NCBI RefSeq assembly: GCF_025630775.1
Contig: NZ_JAOSZE010000001.1
Location: forward strand, 186,001 to 250,000
Reading direction: 5' to 3'
Length of the DNA: 64,000 nt
Origin: Actinoplanes sp. KI2
GTDB lineage: Bacteria; Actinomycetota; Actinomycetes; Mycobacteriales; Micromonosporaceae
A program made the position numbers and the translations under genes. Positions 27,061 to 35,861 of this stretch are shown here, one piece after another. The first letter of the stretch is position 1. Every line of letters begins with the position of its first letter. The notes under the pieces are model-generated. The model saw only the letters and a list, made by a program, of their open reading frames with translations. It made no database searches and was not told where the DNA came from.

Positions 27061-28967
27061 TGGGCGGTCTGCTTCGCGAGGAGGGCGGCCATGCTCATGT
27101 TCGCCACGTCCTCGGTGCTCATCCCGGCCAGCGCCTTGCTCAGGTCACCGACCAGGTCACCCTCGCCGTTCAGATAGCGGGCGCCGAGACCCTGCGCCAC
27201 GGTCGAGTTCTCGACGAACCCGTCCACGCTCTTGCCCAGCGAGATCGCGCCGATCAGCTTGTCGAAGAAGATCGACTCCCCGCCGACGATGTCGATGTCC
27301 GCCTTCTCCAGGCCGGCTGCCAGCACCATGGCCTGCGCCTCGGCGATCTCCTTGTGCACGTTGATCCCGGCCAGCCGGATCTCCTTCTCCAGCTCCAGCC
27401 GCAGGCGGTACTCCTCGTGCTCACGGGTCGCGGCGTCCATCGCGGCCATCGCGCCCGCCTTGTCCTGCAGGCCCTCGGCCTCGGCCAGCAGCTTCGCCTT
27501 GATCGCGTCGGCCGCGATCATCGCCTTCTCCCGGGCGATCGCGTTCTCCGCCTGACCGTGCTTCTCGACCGCCGCGGCGTTGCGCTCGCGCACCTGCACC
27601 TCGGCCAGGCCGGCCGCGGCCGCCTCGGCCTGCAGGCCCTCGGCCAGCCGGATCTTGGCGCGGGCGTCCAGCTCGGCAGTCTGCTGGCGGGCCTCGGCGA
27701 GCAGCAGCTCCTCGCGCGCCCGGAACTTGGCCGCGGCCTCGGCGGCCTCCGCCGCCTTGATGTCCTTGACCAGGGCCTCCTGCGCCTCGGCCTCGGCCTG
27801 GATGATCACCGCTTGACGGGTACGCTCGGCCTCCTCGACCACCCGCAGGCGCTTGATGTTCTCCTCCTGCTCGGCCACGGTCTTCTCCACCGCGATCCGT
27901 TCCCGGACCACCTCGGCGATCAACCGCCGCTCGGCCTCGACCTCCTTGTCCTTGGCGATCGTGGTCAGCTCGGTCTCCCGCTGCCGGGCGATGACCTCGA
28001 GCATCCGGTCCTTCTCGATCCGCTCGGACTCGATGGCGATGACCCGCTCGCGGTTCTTCTCGGCGACCGCGATCTCCCGGGCCTTGTTCTCCTGCTGGAT
28101 GCCCAGCTGCTGGTCGGTCTTGAGCGCGGCGCCCTCGGCGCGCAGCCGCTCCTCGGCGTGCGCGAGCGCGATCTCCGCCTCCTCGCGGGCGCGCATCGTC
28201 TCGATCTCGCGGCGCTGCTTGATCTCGGCGTCCGCCTGCCGGCGCTGCAGCTCGAGGATCGCCTCCTTGGCCTCGACGTTCTGCCGGGTGAGCTCCTTCT
28301 CCTCGTTCCGCCGGAAGTCGTTGGTCTTGACCGACTCGATCGAGGTGAGCTCGGTGATCTTCCGGATGCCCTGGGCGTCCAGGATGTTCTTCGAGTCGAG
28401 GGCCACCAGCGGCGTCTGCTCGAGGAAGTCGATGGCCGCGTCCTCGAGGCTGTAGCCGTTGAGGTCGGTGCCGATCACCTCGACGATCTGGTCGCGGAAG
28501 TCGTGCCGCTTGGTGTAGAGGTCGACGAAGTCGAGTTGCTTGCCCACGGTCTTGAGCGCCTCGGAGAACTTCGCGCTGAACAGCTCCTGCAGCGTGTCCT
28601 CGTGGCTGGCCCGGGTGGTGCCGATCGCTTGGGCCACCTTGATCACGTCTTCCACGGTCTTGTTGACCCGGACGAAGAAGGTGATCCGGATGTCGGCCCG
28701 GATGTTGTCCCGGCAGATCAGGCCCTCCCGGCCGGTCCGCGCGATCTCGATGGTCTTCACCGAGATGTCCATCACCTCGGCCTTGTGCAGCACGGGCAGC
28801 ACGACCGCCCCGGTGAAGGTGACGTCCACCCGCCTAACCTTGGAAATGATCAGCGCCTTGCCCTGCTCGACCTTGCGGAACAGGCGGCTCAGCAGGAAGA
28901 GCCCGCCGACAACGACCAGGAGAACGGCGACGATCAGGATGGCCAGACCGGTGGAGACAGCGTCCAT
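27057..28967 (-). CDS. Flotillin-like (YqiK-type) band-7/SPFH membrane scaffold protein
   Basis: 636-aa protein. Start ATG 28967 overlaps the upstream stop by one base. Seen: N-terminal TM (STGLAILIVAVLLVVVGGLFLLS), band-7/SPFH domain (VEQGKALIISKVRRVDVTFTG to FVDLYTKRHDFRDQIVEVIG) and a very long Glu/Ala/Arg-rich coiled coil (about residues 230-530) with many EA and AE repeats, then the flotillin-type C-terminus. Flotillins organise membrane microdomains and oligomerise. It is flanked by an OB-fold protein and an AAA ATPase, an arrangement reminiscent of yqiJ-yqiK clusters and membrane-stress loci. Confidence 0.93.
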   Translation of the reverse strand: MDAVSTGLAILIVAVLLVVVGGLFLLSRLFRKVEQGKALIISKVRRVDVTFTGAVVLPVLHKAEVMDISVKTIEIARTGREGLICRDNIRADIRITFFVRVNKTVEDVIKVAQAIGTTRASHEDTLQELFSAKFSEALKTVGKQLDFVDLYTKRHDFRDQIVEVIGTDLNGYSLEDAAIDFLEQTPLVALDSKNILDAQGIRKITELTSIESVKTNDFRRNEEKELTRQNVEAKEAILELQRRQADAEIKQRREIETMRAREEAEIALAHAEERLRAEGAALKTDQQLGIQQENKAREIAVAEKNRERVIAIESERIEKDRMLEVIARQRETELTTIAKDKEVEAERRLIAEVVRERIAVEKTVAEQEENIKRLRVVEEAERTRQAVIIQAEAEAQEALVKDIKAAEAAEAAAKFRAREELLLAEARQQTAELDARAKIRLAEGLQAEAAAAGLAEVQVRERNAAAVEKHGQAENAIAREKAMIAADAIKAKLLAEAEGLQDKAGAMAAMDAATREHEEYRLRLELEKEIRLAGINVHKEIAEAQAMVLAAGLEKADIDIVGGESIFFDKLIGAISLGKSVDGFVENSTVAQGLGARYLNGEGDLVGDLSKALAGMSTEDVANMSMAALLAKQTAQ

Positions 28968-29248
28968 CAATTGCCTTTCATGGCGATATCGAAGGGAATG
29001 GCCCAGAAGAATGCGCCCTCCGGGTCGTACTCGTAGAGCAGGGCGACGACCCCCGCGTGCAGGTCGTCCGCGCCGGCCTGGCGGACCTGCACGATGGCCG
29101 AGGAGCCGTCGTCGGCGTGCACCTCGGCCTGGCCGAAGGTGCGGGTCACCCGCCCGGTGCGGATGACGCAGGTGCGGCCGACGAAGTCGGCGAGGGAATC
29201 CGGTGCGGTCGGCCGCAACAGCCCGATGAGGCCAGCGAGCCATTTCAT
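28967..29248 (-). CDS. Small NfeD/YqiJ-like OB-fold protein
   Basis: 93-aa protein. ATG 29248 begins MKWLAGLIGLLR, a short hydrophobic N-terminus; a TTG at 29305 in the same frame is a weaker alternative. The rest (FVGRTCVIRTGRVTRTFGQA, DDGSSAIVQVRQAG, VVALLYEYDPEGAFFWAIP) fits the C-terminal OB fold of NfeD/YqiJ proteins, which partner flotillins. Here only the OB part remains, without the multi-TM N-terminal domain of full YqiJ. Its stop overlaps the flotillin start (TGATG). Confidence 0.72.
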   Translation of the reverse strand: MKWLAGLIGLLRPTAPDSLADFVGRTCVIRTGRVTRTFGQAEVHADDGSSAIVQVRQAGADDLHAGVVALLYEYDPEGAFFWAIPFDIAMKGN

Positions 29249-29322
29249 CGACTGTTTGTTCCCCGTTTCATCCGAGCCGGAGGCCAGGGTGACAGCCGTC
29301 GTCAAGCCCGCCGATTGGTCCG

Positions 29323-29892
29323 CTATTGGCCGACTTCGCTGACCTCGGCGAACGGCTTATCGGTGAACCAGGTCACGTGAATGATGAAGCTGTGGTTCGT
29401 CTCGTTGAAATAGACGGCCATGTTGTCCTTCGAGTTCTGGACCTTCTCCACCGCGAAGCCGTCGGCCGGCGTCGCCGTGATCAGCGAGACCACCGAGTCC
29501 GAGGTCACCTTGATCACCGCCTGGCCGCCCGCGCACTGGAACGACCGCACGTACGTGCGCAGCCCGTCCGCCGCGGTGGTGACCGTCCAGCCGTCCTCGG
29601 TGGTGGTCGGCGGGGCCGTCGCCTTGGTAGCCGGCTTGCTCGTCGGCTTCGGGGTGGCGGCGCTGGTCCGCGGCCGGCGACTGGCCGGCGACGTCGTCGG
29701 CGCCCCCGCCGAGGTGGTTACGCTCGGTAGCGGCGCCGGAAAAGTGGTCGCCGCGGCGGGGAGCTGAGCCAGCGCGGCGTCCCGCGGCTCGCTCGTCCGC
29801 AGCACCGGCAGAATGGCCACGCTGGCCAGCACGATGCTGGTCGCGGTGGCCGCAGCCCAGCCCGCGATCGGAGTCCACCGGGAAGATCCCAC
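29323..29892 (-). CDS. Membrane-anchored protein with Pro/Thr linker, unknown function
   Basis: 189 aa from GTG 29892. Seen: one N-terminal TM (WAAATATSIVLASVAILPVL), a Thr/Pro/Ala-rich linker (about residues 50-98) and a C-terminal domain of about 90 residues (WTVTTAADGLRTYVRSFQCA, DSVVSLITATPADG, HVTWFTDKPFAEV) likely displayed outside the cell. It is 74 bp upstream of the OB-fold gene on the same strand and may be the first gene of the flotillin operon. Its start is only 36 bp from the divergent response-regulator start. I do not recognise the domain. Confidence 0.72.
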   Translation of the reverse strand: MGSSRWTPIAGWAAATATSIVLASVAILPVLRTSEPRDAALAQLPAAATTFPAPLPSVTTSAGAPTTSPASRRPRTSAATPKPTSKPATKATAPPTTTEDGWTVTTAADGLRTYVRSFQCAGGQAVIKVTSDSVVSLITATPADGFAVEKVQNSKDNMAVYFNETNHSFIIHVTWFTDKPFAEVSEVGQ

Positions 29893-29928
29893 GTAGGCAT
29901 GATCTCAGATGCCCCTATGGTGTACGCC

Positions 29929-30615
29929 ATGGCGTTGATCCTGCTGGTCGAGGACGACCGCATCATCACGGCCGCGCTCTCCCGCGCACTCACCGACGCG
30001 GGACACGTCGTGCGGCCGGTCGGCCGCGCCGCGGAGGCGCTGAAGATCGTCACCGAGGAGCGGCCCGACCTGGTCATCCTCGACCTCGGCCTGCCCGACA
30101 TCGACGGCACCGACGCGCTGCGGATGATGCGCTCGGTCTCCGACGTGCCGGTCATCGTGGCCACCGCGCGCCGCTCCGAGTCCGACATCATCAGCCTGCT
30201 CAGCGCCGGCGCCGACGACTACGTCACGAAGCCGTTCTCCGGCGGGCACATCCTCGCCCGGATCGCCGCGGTGCTGCGCCGGGCCCGCACCGCGCCGGAG
30301 CCGATCCAGCAGGAGATCGTCGTGGGTGACCTGGTCATCCACCCGCGGCAGCGCCGGGCCGAGCTGAGCGGACAGCCGCTGCAGCTGACCCGTCGCGAGT
30401 TCGACGTGCTGGCCTACCTGGCCGAGCGGGTCGGCCAGGTGATCAGCCGGCGGGAGCTGATGAACGAGGTGTGGAACCAGGCCCGGATCGGCGAGGAGCA
30501 GACCATCGACGTACACATCTCGTGGTTGCGGCGCAAGCTCGGCGAGACCGCGGCGCAGCCCCGGTTCCTGCACACCGTGCGCGGTGTCGGCGTGATGATG
30601 GTCGACCCCCGATGA
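29929..30615 (+). CDS. OmpR-family response regulator
   Basis: 228-aa regulator. Seen: receiver with acidic pair LLVEDDR, phospho-Asp in LVILDLGLPDIDG and Lys in VTKPFSGG; winged-helix output with LTRREFDVLAYLAERVGQVISRR.. and VDVHISWLRRKLG-like ending. ATG 29929 places the conserved receiver at the N-terminus; ATG 29917 is possible. No clear Shine-Dalgarno site precedes it, so a leaderless transcript is possible. It is coupled to the kinase (ATGA) and divergent from the flotillin operon, which may be its target. Confidence 0.92.
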   Translation: MALILLVEDDRIITAALSRALTDAGHVVRPVGRAAEALKIVTEERPDLVILDLGLPDIDGTDALRMMRSVSDVPVIVATARRSESDIISLLSAGADDYVTKPFSGGHILARIAAVLRRARTAPEPIQQEIVVGDLVIHPRQRRAELSGQPLQLTRREFDVLAYLAERVGQVISRRELMNEVWNQARIGEEQTIDVHISWLRRKLGETAAQPRFLHTVRGVGVMMVDPR

Positions 30616-31928
30616 GATGGGCCCTGAATCGCTTGGCACTGGCCATCACGTCGATGGTCGCGCTCGCCTTTCTCGTGCCGCTCGCGGTGGCGACCCGGCA
30701 GATCGCGTACGACCGGGCGGTCAGCGACGCCCGGCAGCAGGCCACCTCGCTGGTCACCGTGCTCGGCGTGGACGCCGACCCGACCCTGCTGACCAACGCG
30801 GTGGCCAGCACCACGGCGGGTAGCGAGGGGCGGCTCGCCGTACACCTGCCGGACGTCTCCCCGATCGGCGTCTCACACACCGCCGAGGCGCAGATCTCGC
30901 TCGCCGCGCAGGACCGCCGGTCGGTGCTGGCGCCCGCGCCGGACGGGCTCGCCTACCTGCAACCGACCGTGCTCACCGACGGACGGACCGTGGTCGTCGA
31001 GGTCTACGTGCCGAACGCCGAGATGCACCGCGGCGTCTGGACGGCCTGGCTCATCCTCGGCGGCCTGGCGATCGTGCTGGTCGCCGGCTCGACGCTGCTC
31101 GCCGACCGGCTCGGCGGCCAGCTCGTGCGGGCCACCCGGCAGCTGGCCAGCTCCACCCGCCGGCTCGGCGCCGGCGACCTGGCCACCCGGGTCGAGCCGA
31201 TCGGCCCGCGCGAGCTGCGCGACGCCGCGAACGCCTTCAACACCATGGCCGACGACCTGCGCAGCCTGCTGGACCGGGAACGCGAGCTGGCGGCAGACCT
31301 TTCCCACCGATTGCGTACGCCGTTGACCGCGCTGCGGCTGGACGCCGAGGCGATGCCGCCCGGCCCGGTGGCCGACCGGATGCGCCAGGCCTGCGACCTG
31401 CTCGACGAGGAGCTCGAGGCGATCATCACCGGGGCGCGACTCGGCGTCGAGGCCCGCGGCCAGGAGCGCACCGACCTGGTCGAGGTCCTCGCCGACCGGC
31501 TCGCCTTCTGGTCGGTGCTGGCCGAGGACCAGGAGCGCCCGTGGGAGGTGGTAGGCGGCGACACGCCGGTGACGCTGCCCCTGCCCCGCAGCGAGCTGAT
31601 CCTGGTGGTCGACGCGATGCTCGGCAACGTCTTCTCGCACACCCCCGAGCGCACCGCGTTCCGGGTGAGCATCGCCCCGACCGGCCTGCTGGTCGACGAC
31701 GCCGGCCCCGGCATCGCCGACCCGTCGCGAGCCGTCCAGCGCGGGGTCAGCGGGGCCGGCTCGACCGGCCTGGGCCTGGACATAGTCCGCCGAGCCGCCG
31801 ACACGGTCGCCGGCGAGCTGGTGGTCTCCCGCAGCCCCCTGGGCGGCGCCCGAGTAGGCATCCTGTTCGGCCCACCCGACCCGACCCCGGTGCCCGCACA
31901 GCCCTCCCGCCGCCGCGCGGTCCCCTAA
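30612..31928 (+). CDS. Sensor histidine kinase with HAMP domain
   Basis: 438-aa kinase starting in the ATGA overlap. Seen: TM1 (ALAITSMVALAFLVPLAV), extracytoplasmic sensor of about 110 residues, TM2 (VWTAWLILGGLAIVLVAGSTLL), HAMP (LGAGDLATRVEPIGPRELRD), phospho-acceptor His in LSHRLRTPL, and a degenerate HATPase domain: N-box DAMLGNVFSH, G1 DDAGPGI, G2 GSTGLGLDIVRRA. Partner of the adjacent regulator. The C-terminus ends in a Pro/Arg-rich tail. The stimulus is unknown; proximity to flotillin genes hints at the membrane. Confidence 0.91.
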   Translation: MRWALNRLALAITSMVALAFLVPLAVATRQIAYDRAVSDARQQATSLVTVLGVDADPTLLTNAVASTTAGSEGRLAVHLPDVSPIGVSHTAEAQISLAAQDRRSVLAPAPDGLAYLQPTVLTDGRTVVVEVYVPNAEMHRGVWTAWLILGGLAIVLVAGSTLLADRLGGQLVRATRQLASSTRRLGAGDLATRVEPIGPRELRDAANAFNTMADDLRSLLDRERELAADLSHRLRTPLTALRLDAEAMPPGPVADRMRQACDLLDEELEAIITGARLGVEARGQERTDLVEVLADRLAFWSVLAEDQERPWEVVGGDTPVTLPLPRSELILVVDAMLGNVFSHTPERTAFRVSIAPTGLLVDDAGPGIADPSRAVQRGVSGAGSTGLGLDIVRRAADTVAGELVVSRSPLGGARVGILFGPPDPTPVPAQPSRRRAVP

Positions 31929-31993
31929 CCCGTTCCGGTCCGTCTCGGGGAATTTACGCACGTCAGACCCGTCTTGCGACATACGGTCGCGCC

Positions 31994-33104
31994 GTGCACG
32001 CTTTCCGCCTGTCTTTGATCTCGGCTTTGATCTGGGCTGTCGGCTTTTCGGTGCCTGCCCGTGCGGCCGCCACCGTCGAGTGGCCGCACCCCGGCTACGA
32101 CGCCGAGGACAGCTACTACAACCCGCACGAGTCCGCGATCAACCGCAGCACGATCGGCCACCTGACCCGCCGCTGGACCGTCCAGCTGCGCAAACAGGCC
32201 GCCTGCGCCGGCTTCTCGGCACCGCTGGTCGCGGCCGGCCGGGTGATCGCCACCGACCAGTACGGCATCTCCGCCTACAACGAGTCCACCGGCGCGGCAT
32301 CCTGGCACTTCGACTGGCCCGACCCGGTAGGCACGGAAACCCCGTCGATGGCCGTCGACGGCGCCACGCTGATCGCCGCCACGACCGACTGCTTCTCCCA
32401 GAGCGACCCGGACGGCACGATCGTCGCCCTGGACCTGGCCACCGGCCGAGTCCGCTGGCGCGTCACCAGCGATGCCCCGGCCTTCTCCCTGGTCGTCGAC
32501 AAGGGCATGGCCGTGGTGTGGGGCGAGTCCCCCTCGGACGAGCGGGCCACGGTCGCCTACCGCGTGGCGGACGGGAAGGTCGCGTGGCGCAAAGCCGGCT
32601 ATCAGAGCGCAAACGTCTCCGCCGACGGCCGCCTCCTGCTGACCGACACCCACCAAACCTCGGCGGTGTCCATCAGCACCGGCGTTCCTTTATGGACGAG
32701 GAGCGGTTACTGGCAGGCGAAGGCGGCGACGCCGGCGGGCGACCGCTTCCTGGTCACCAACGGCCAGTCGTTGTCGGCAATCGGCGCGGCCTCGGGGGCG
32801 GTGTTGTGGACCGCGCGGGGCGGCTCGAACGACTTGCTGGCCACCGACGGGCGCAGGGTCTTCGCGTGGTCGGCGGGGTGATCGACGCGCTGAGCGCGGC
32901 TAGCGGGCGCGGCTTGTGGTCTCGCTCGCTGCCCGGGCAGCTGGCCCAGCCGGTGCGGGCGGGCGGGCTGCTGTACTTGGGGGCCCCATCCTCGACCCGG
33001 CAACGGGCGCACCGACAGCCTCCACCCATCGCGGGGACCAGACTGTCACCGGAGGCAAACTTCTGACGGAAGACGCAGGAACGCTTTCGGTCGATACGCC
33101 GTAG
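31994..33104 (+). pseudogene. Secreted PQQ-type beta-propeller protein, broken by two -1 frameshifts
   Basis: GTG 31994 begins a signal peptide (HAFRLSLISALIWAVGFSVPARA), followed by WPHPGYDAEDSYYNPHES and repeated PQQ/quinoprotein blades (VIATDQYGISAYNESTGAASW, DGTIVALDLATGRVRWRV, SLSAIGAASGAVLW). The frame stops at 32879-32881, but the next frame continues the blade with GVIDALSAASGRGLWSRSLP. A second shift near 32980 is needed to read GPILDPATGAPTAS and the final LLTEDAGTLSVDTP before the stop at 33104. Each break falls in a G-run and is repaired by adding one G. It is either a recent pseudogene or a pair of homopolymer sequencing errors. It abuts the defence cluster. Confidence 0.85.
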
Positions 33105-33254
33105 AACCTTGCTCCCGAGCCGTGACCGTGAGGTCTTAGGCTGTTCGTCGGGAACGGCAGCTTCACTTGGTCGGGCTCGGTCGACGATCGGCCAAGCGCT
33201 TTCAGCAGAATTCTTTGCTGTTCCTGTGTCGTGCCGGCCCATCCTGCTGCAAAC

Positions 33255-35861
33255 ATGGGCCGCATGACCGACGAGGACCTGGACGACCAGTACGAAGCAT
33301 TCCAATCGTTCCTGGAACGCGACACGCCTGAGAAGGCTGTGCGGAAGCTTCGTCTGCTTCGGGTTCCGGAAGAGATCATCGGGTTGATCCTCGAGCGACA
33401 CGAGCAGGAGGTCATCAGGGTCCGCGAAATGCGGGAGCCCAAGGTCGTCTACACGGCGGGTCGGTTGACGTGGTACACCGGGCCCCGGGCGGGAGACCGC
33501 TACTGGCCCGCGCTGCAGAAGAAGCTGGCGGGCGGCACTCGTCCTTGGCCGCAGGCCGCGATCGACTCGCTCGACGAGGAATCGACGAAGGTGGTCGGAC
33601 TACTCGACAACCCTCGGGCGGACGACTTCCGCAGTATGGGTCTGGTGCTCGGTTACGTTCAATCGGGCAAGACGGCGAACTTCACCGCAGTGATGTCCAA
33701 GGCCGCCGACCGCGGATATCGCCTCTTCATCGTGCTTTCCGGTATCCACAACGGTCTCCGCCGCCAGACGCAGGCCCGGCTCGCGCGTGAACTCGTCCAG
33801 CTCAATCCTGGCCAGTGGCACGAGGTCACCACCATCGACTCGGACTTCAACCTCAAAGGGAACGCGGCCGCCTATTTCGCTGCCCAGAATCAGCAGTCCC
33901 TCCTGGTCGTCAAGAAGAACGCGAAGGTGCTGGAGAAGCTGAACGGATGGCTGGCGACCGCGACGGCCTATCTCCGTGACTGCCCGACGCTGGTCATAGA
34001 CGATGAAGCCGACCAGGCCACGGTCGGCGGCAAGGTGATCAACCCGTTGCTCGGCAAGCTGCTCAAATCCTTTCCCAAGGTCGACTATGTCGGATACACG
34101 GCGACTCCATTCGCCAATCTCCTCATCGATCCCGCCGTGGACGACGGCTTTTACCCGCGGGACTTCGTCGTAAGCCTGAAGGCACCATCGGGCTATCAAG
34201 GACCCGAGTTGCTCTTCGGGCGCGATCCGCTGGACGGTGAGGACCTCAACGAGGTGCCGGCCGGCGAGGACATGATCCGCGAGATCCCGGAGGAGGACGT
34301 CGAGTCGGTCCGGCCGATCAACAAAGCGGCCGCTGCGGACTTCGTGCCGGAGATGACGGAGTCGCTGCGTCACGCCGTGCTCTACTTCTGGCTCGCCACG
34401 GCCGCGCGCCGTGTGCGGGGGACGGGCGTCCCGCATTCGACCATGCTTGTCCACACCACGCTGCAGACGGGCATCCACGAGGATTTCCGCGCGCCGCTCG
34501 ATGATCTTCGTCAGGAGGTGCTTGTCGATCTGCGGAGCGACGATTTCGATCTGTACGACGAGATCGAGAAGCAGTGGGCGGACGAGACGAGTCGAGTTAA
34601 CGCGGCGGACTTCGGTGAGATGCCCGTTCCCTTCGAAGCTGTTCTGCGGCATCTCCCGGACGTTGTGGCTGAGAGCAGGGTCGTAGTCGACAACTTCCGC
34701 AGCCGCGACCGCCTCGACTACGAGTCCGGACCGGTGGTCGCGATCGCCGTGGGTGGGAACACACTCAGCCGTGGCTTGACGCTTGAGGGCTTGGTTACGA
34801 GCTACTTCGTGCGGGCATCCTCCGCGTACGACACCCTGCTCCAGATGGGTCGATGGTTCGGCCACCGATCCGGTTACGCAGATCTTCCGAGGATCTGGAT
34901 GACGACCGAGCTGGCGGGCTGGTTCCGGCATCTCGCGGTGGTGGAGGCCGAGATCCGCAAGGATATCGATCGTTATCTCACCGAGGACAAGAACCCGCTG
35001 ACCTTCGCGGTCAGGATCCGCACCCATCCGAAGATGCTTGTCACGGCGCCGGCTCGAATGAAGGCAGCGGTGACCGCGCACGCCGCGTACGGCGGCGATC
35101 TTGTGGAGAGCCGTTACTTCCCGACGGATGCGGGAGCGGAGGAGTGGCTCCAGCGGAACGCGGATGCGGCGGTGCTGCTGATCCAGGAGGCACAACAACA
35201 CGGGCGGATCGAACCGCTGCCCTCTTCCGGGCAGCGGTGGCTGTGGCGGGATGTCTCGTACCGGGACGTTCTCAATTTCATCGACGAGTACCGCTTCCAT
35301 GAGCGTACCGAAGAGGCACGTCCCCAGCTTCTCAGGCGATACATCGAGAAGCGGGTCGAGAACAACGCATTGATCGCCTGGGATGTTGCCATCATCGGCA
35401 ACTCCAAAGCGGATGCCACCATGTGGAAGCTGCCGGACGGCACCATGGTGGGGTTGAATCGCCGTAGCCGGATCAATGACGCCGACGATCCGTTGGCGGA
35501 CATCAAGACGTTGTCCGGTCCCCGGGACGCCACGGTGAACCTCTGGGTGCCGGACGGTACCGACGTGACGAAGCGTTCGGAGGTCGACAAGCTCCGGGCG
35601 GCGCAACGCCCCGACCACGGCCTGCTTCTGCTGTACCCGATCGACCCGGTGTCCACGACCACGCGTAAGGAGCGGCACCCCCTGAACGCGCCTTGCGAGG
35701 TCGTGATGGGCGCCGCGTTTGTCTTCCCCAAGCCCGCGAAAGCCGACAGCCAGGTCGAGCAGGACTACATCTCGGCGGACCTCTCGAGGGTCTCCGGAGC
35801 GTACTGGGAGGAGGAGGATCCCGAGGCCCTCCGCCAGGACCCAGAGGACGAGAGCGCATGA
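33255..35861 (+). CDS. Z1-domain helicase-like ATPase (superfamily II-related)
   Basis: 868 aa from ATG 33255 (ATG 33264 and GTG 33231 also possible). Seen: Walker A LGYVQSGKTANF (about residues 131-142), motif Ia-like FIVLSGIHNGLRRQTQARL, Walker B VIDDEADQATV (about 247-257), motif III YTATPFANLL, motif V GGNTLSRGLTLEGL and motif VI LLQMGRWFGHRSGY. This is the hallmark set of Z1 proteins, found in restriction/defence operons with MORC-like ATPases and PD-(D/E)XK nucleases. It probably translocates on or remodels DNA. It is first of five overlapping genes. Codon use is less G/C-skewed than in flanking genes, suggesting transfer. Confidence 0.93.
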   Translation: MGRMTDEDLDDQYEAFQSFLERDTPEKAVRKLRLLRVPEEIIGLILERHEQEVIRVREMREPKVVYTAGRLTWYTGPRAGDRYWPALQKKLAGGTRPWPQAAIDSLDEESTKVVGLLDNPRADDFRSMGLVLGYVQSGKTANFTAVMSKAADRGYRLFIVLSGIHNGLRRQTQARLARELVQLNPGQWHEVTTIDSDFNLKGNAAAYFAAQNQQSLLVVKKNAKVLEKLNGWLATATAYLRDCPTLVIDDEADQATVGGKVINPLLGKLLKSFPKVDYVGYTATPFANLLIDPAVDDGFYPRDFVVSLKAPSGYQGPELLFGRDPLDGEDLNEVPAGEDMIREIPEEDVESVRPINKAAAADFVPEMTESLRHAVLYFWLATAARRVRGTGVPHSTMLVHTTLQTGIHEDFRAPLDDLRQEVLVDLRSDDFDLYDEIEKQWADETSRVNAADFGEMPVPFEAVLRHLPDVVAESRVVVDNFRSRDRLDYESGPVVAIAVGGNTLSRGLTLEGLVTSYFVRASSAYDTLLQMGRWFGHRSGYADLPRIWMTTELAGWFRHLAVVEAEIRKDIDRYLTEDKNPLTFAVRIRTHPKMLVTAPARMKAAVTAHAAYGGDLVESRYFPTDAGAEEWLQRNADAAVLLIQEAQQHGRIEPLPSSGQRWLWRDVSYRDVLNFIDEYRFHERTEEARPQLLRRYIEKRVENNALIAWDVAIIGNSKADATMWKLPDGTMVGLNRRSRINDADDPLADIKTLSGPRDATVNLWVPDGTDVTKRSEVDKLRAAQRPDHGLLLLYPIDPVSTTTRKERHPLNAPCEVVMGAAFVFPKPAKADSQVEQDYISADLSRVSGAYWEEEDPEALRQDPEDESA

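Noticed and set aside
22216..27177. A 1653-codon open frame on the plus strand opposite the AAA ATPase gene
   Set aside because: Its translation is Arg/Gly/Pro/His-rich with no domain, and it mirrors the high-GC third positions of the real gene, which has clear Walker motifs and operon overlaps.
27354..29036. A 560-codon plus-strand frame opposite the flotillin gene
   Set aside because: The Leu/Asp-rich product reflects the Glu/Lys/Ala coiled-coil codons of the flotillin on the other strand.
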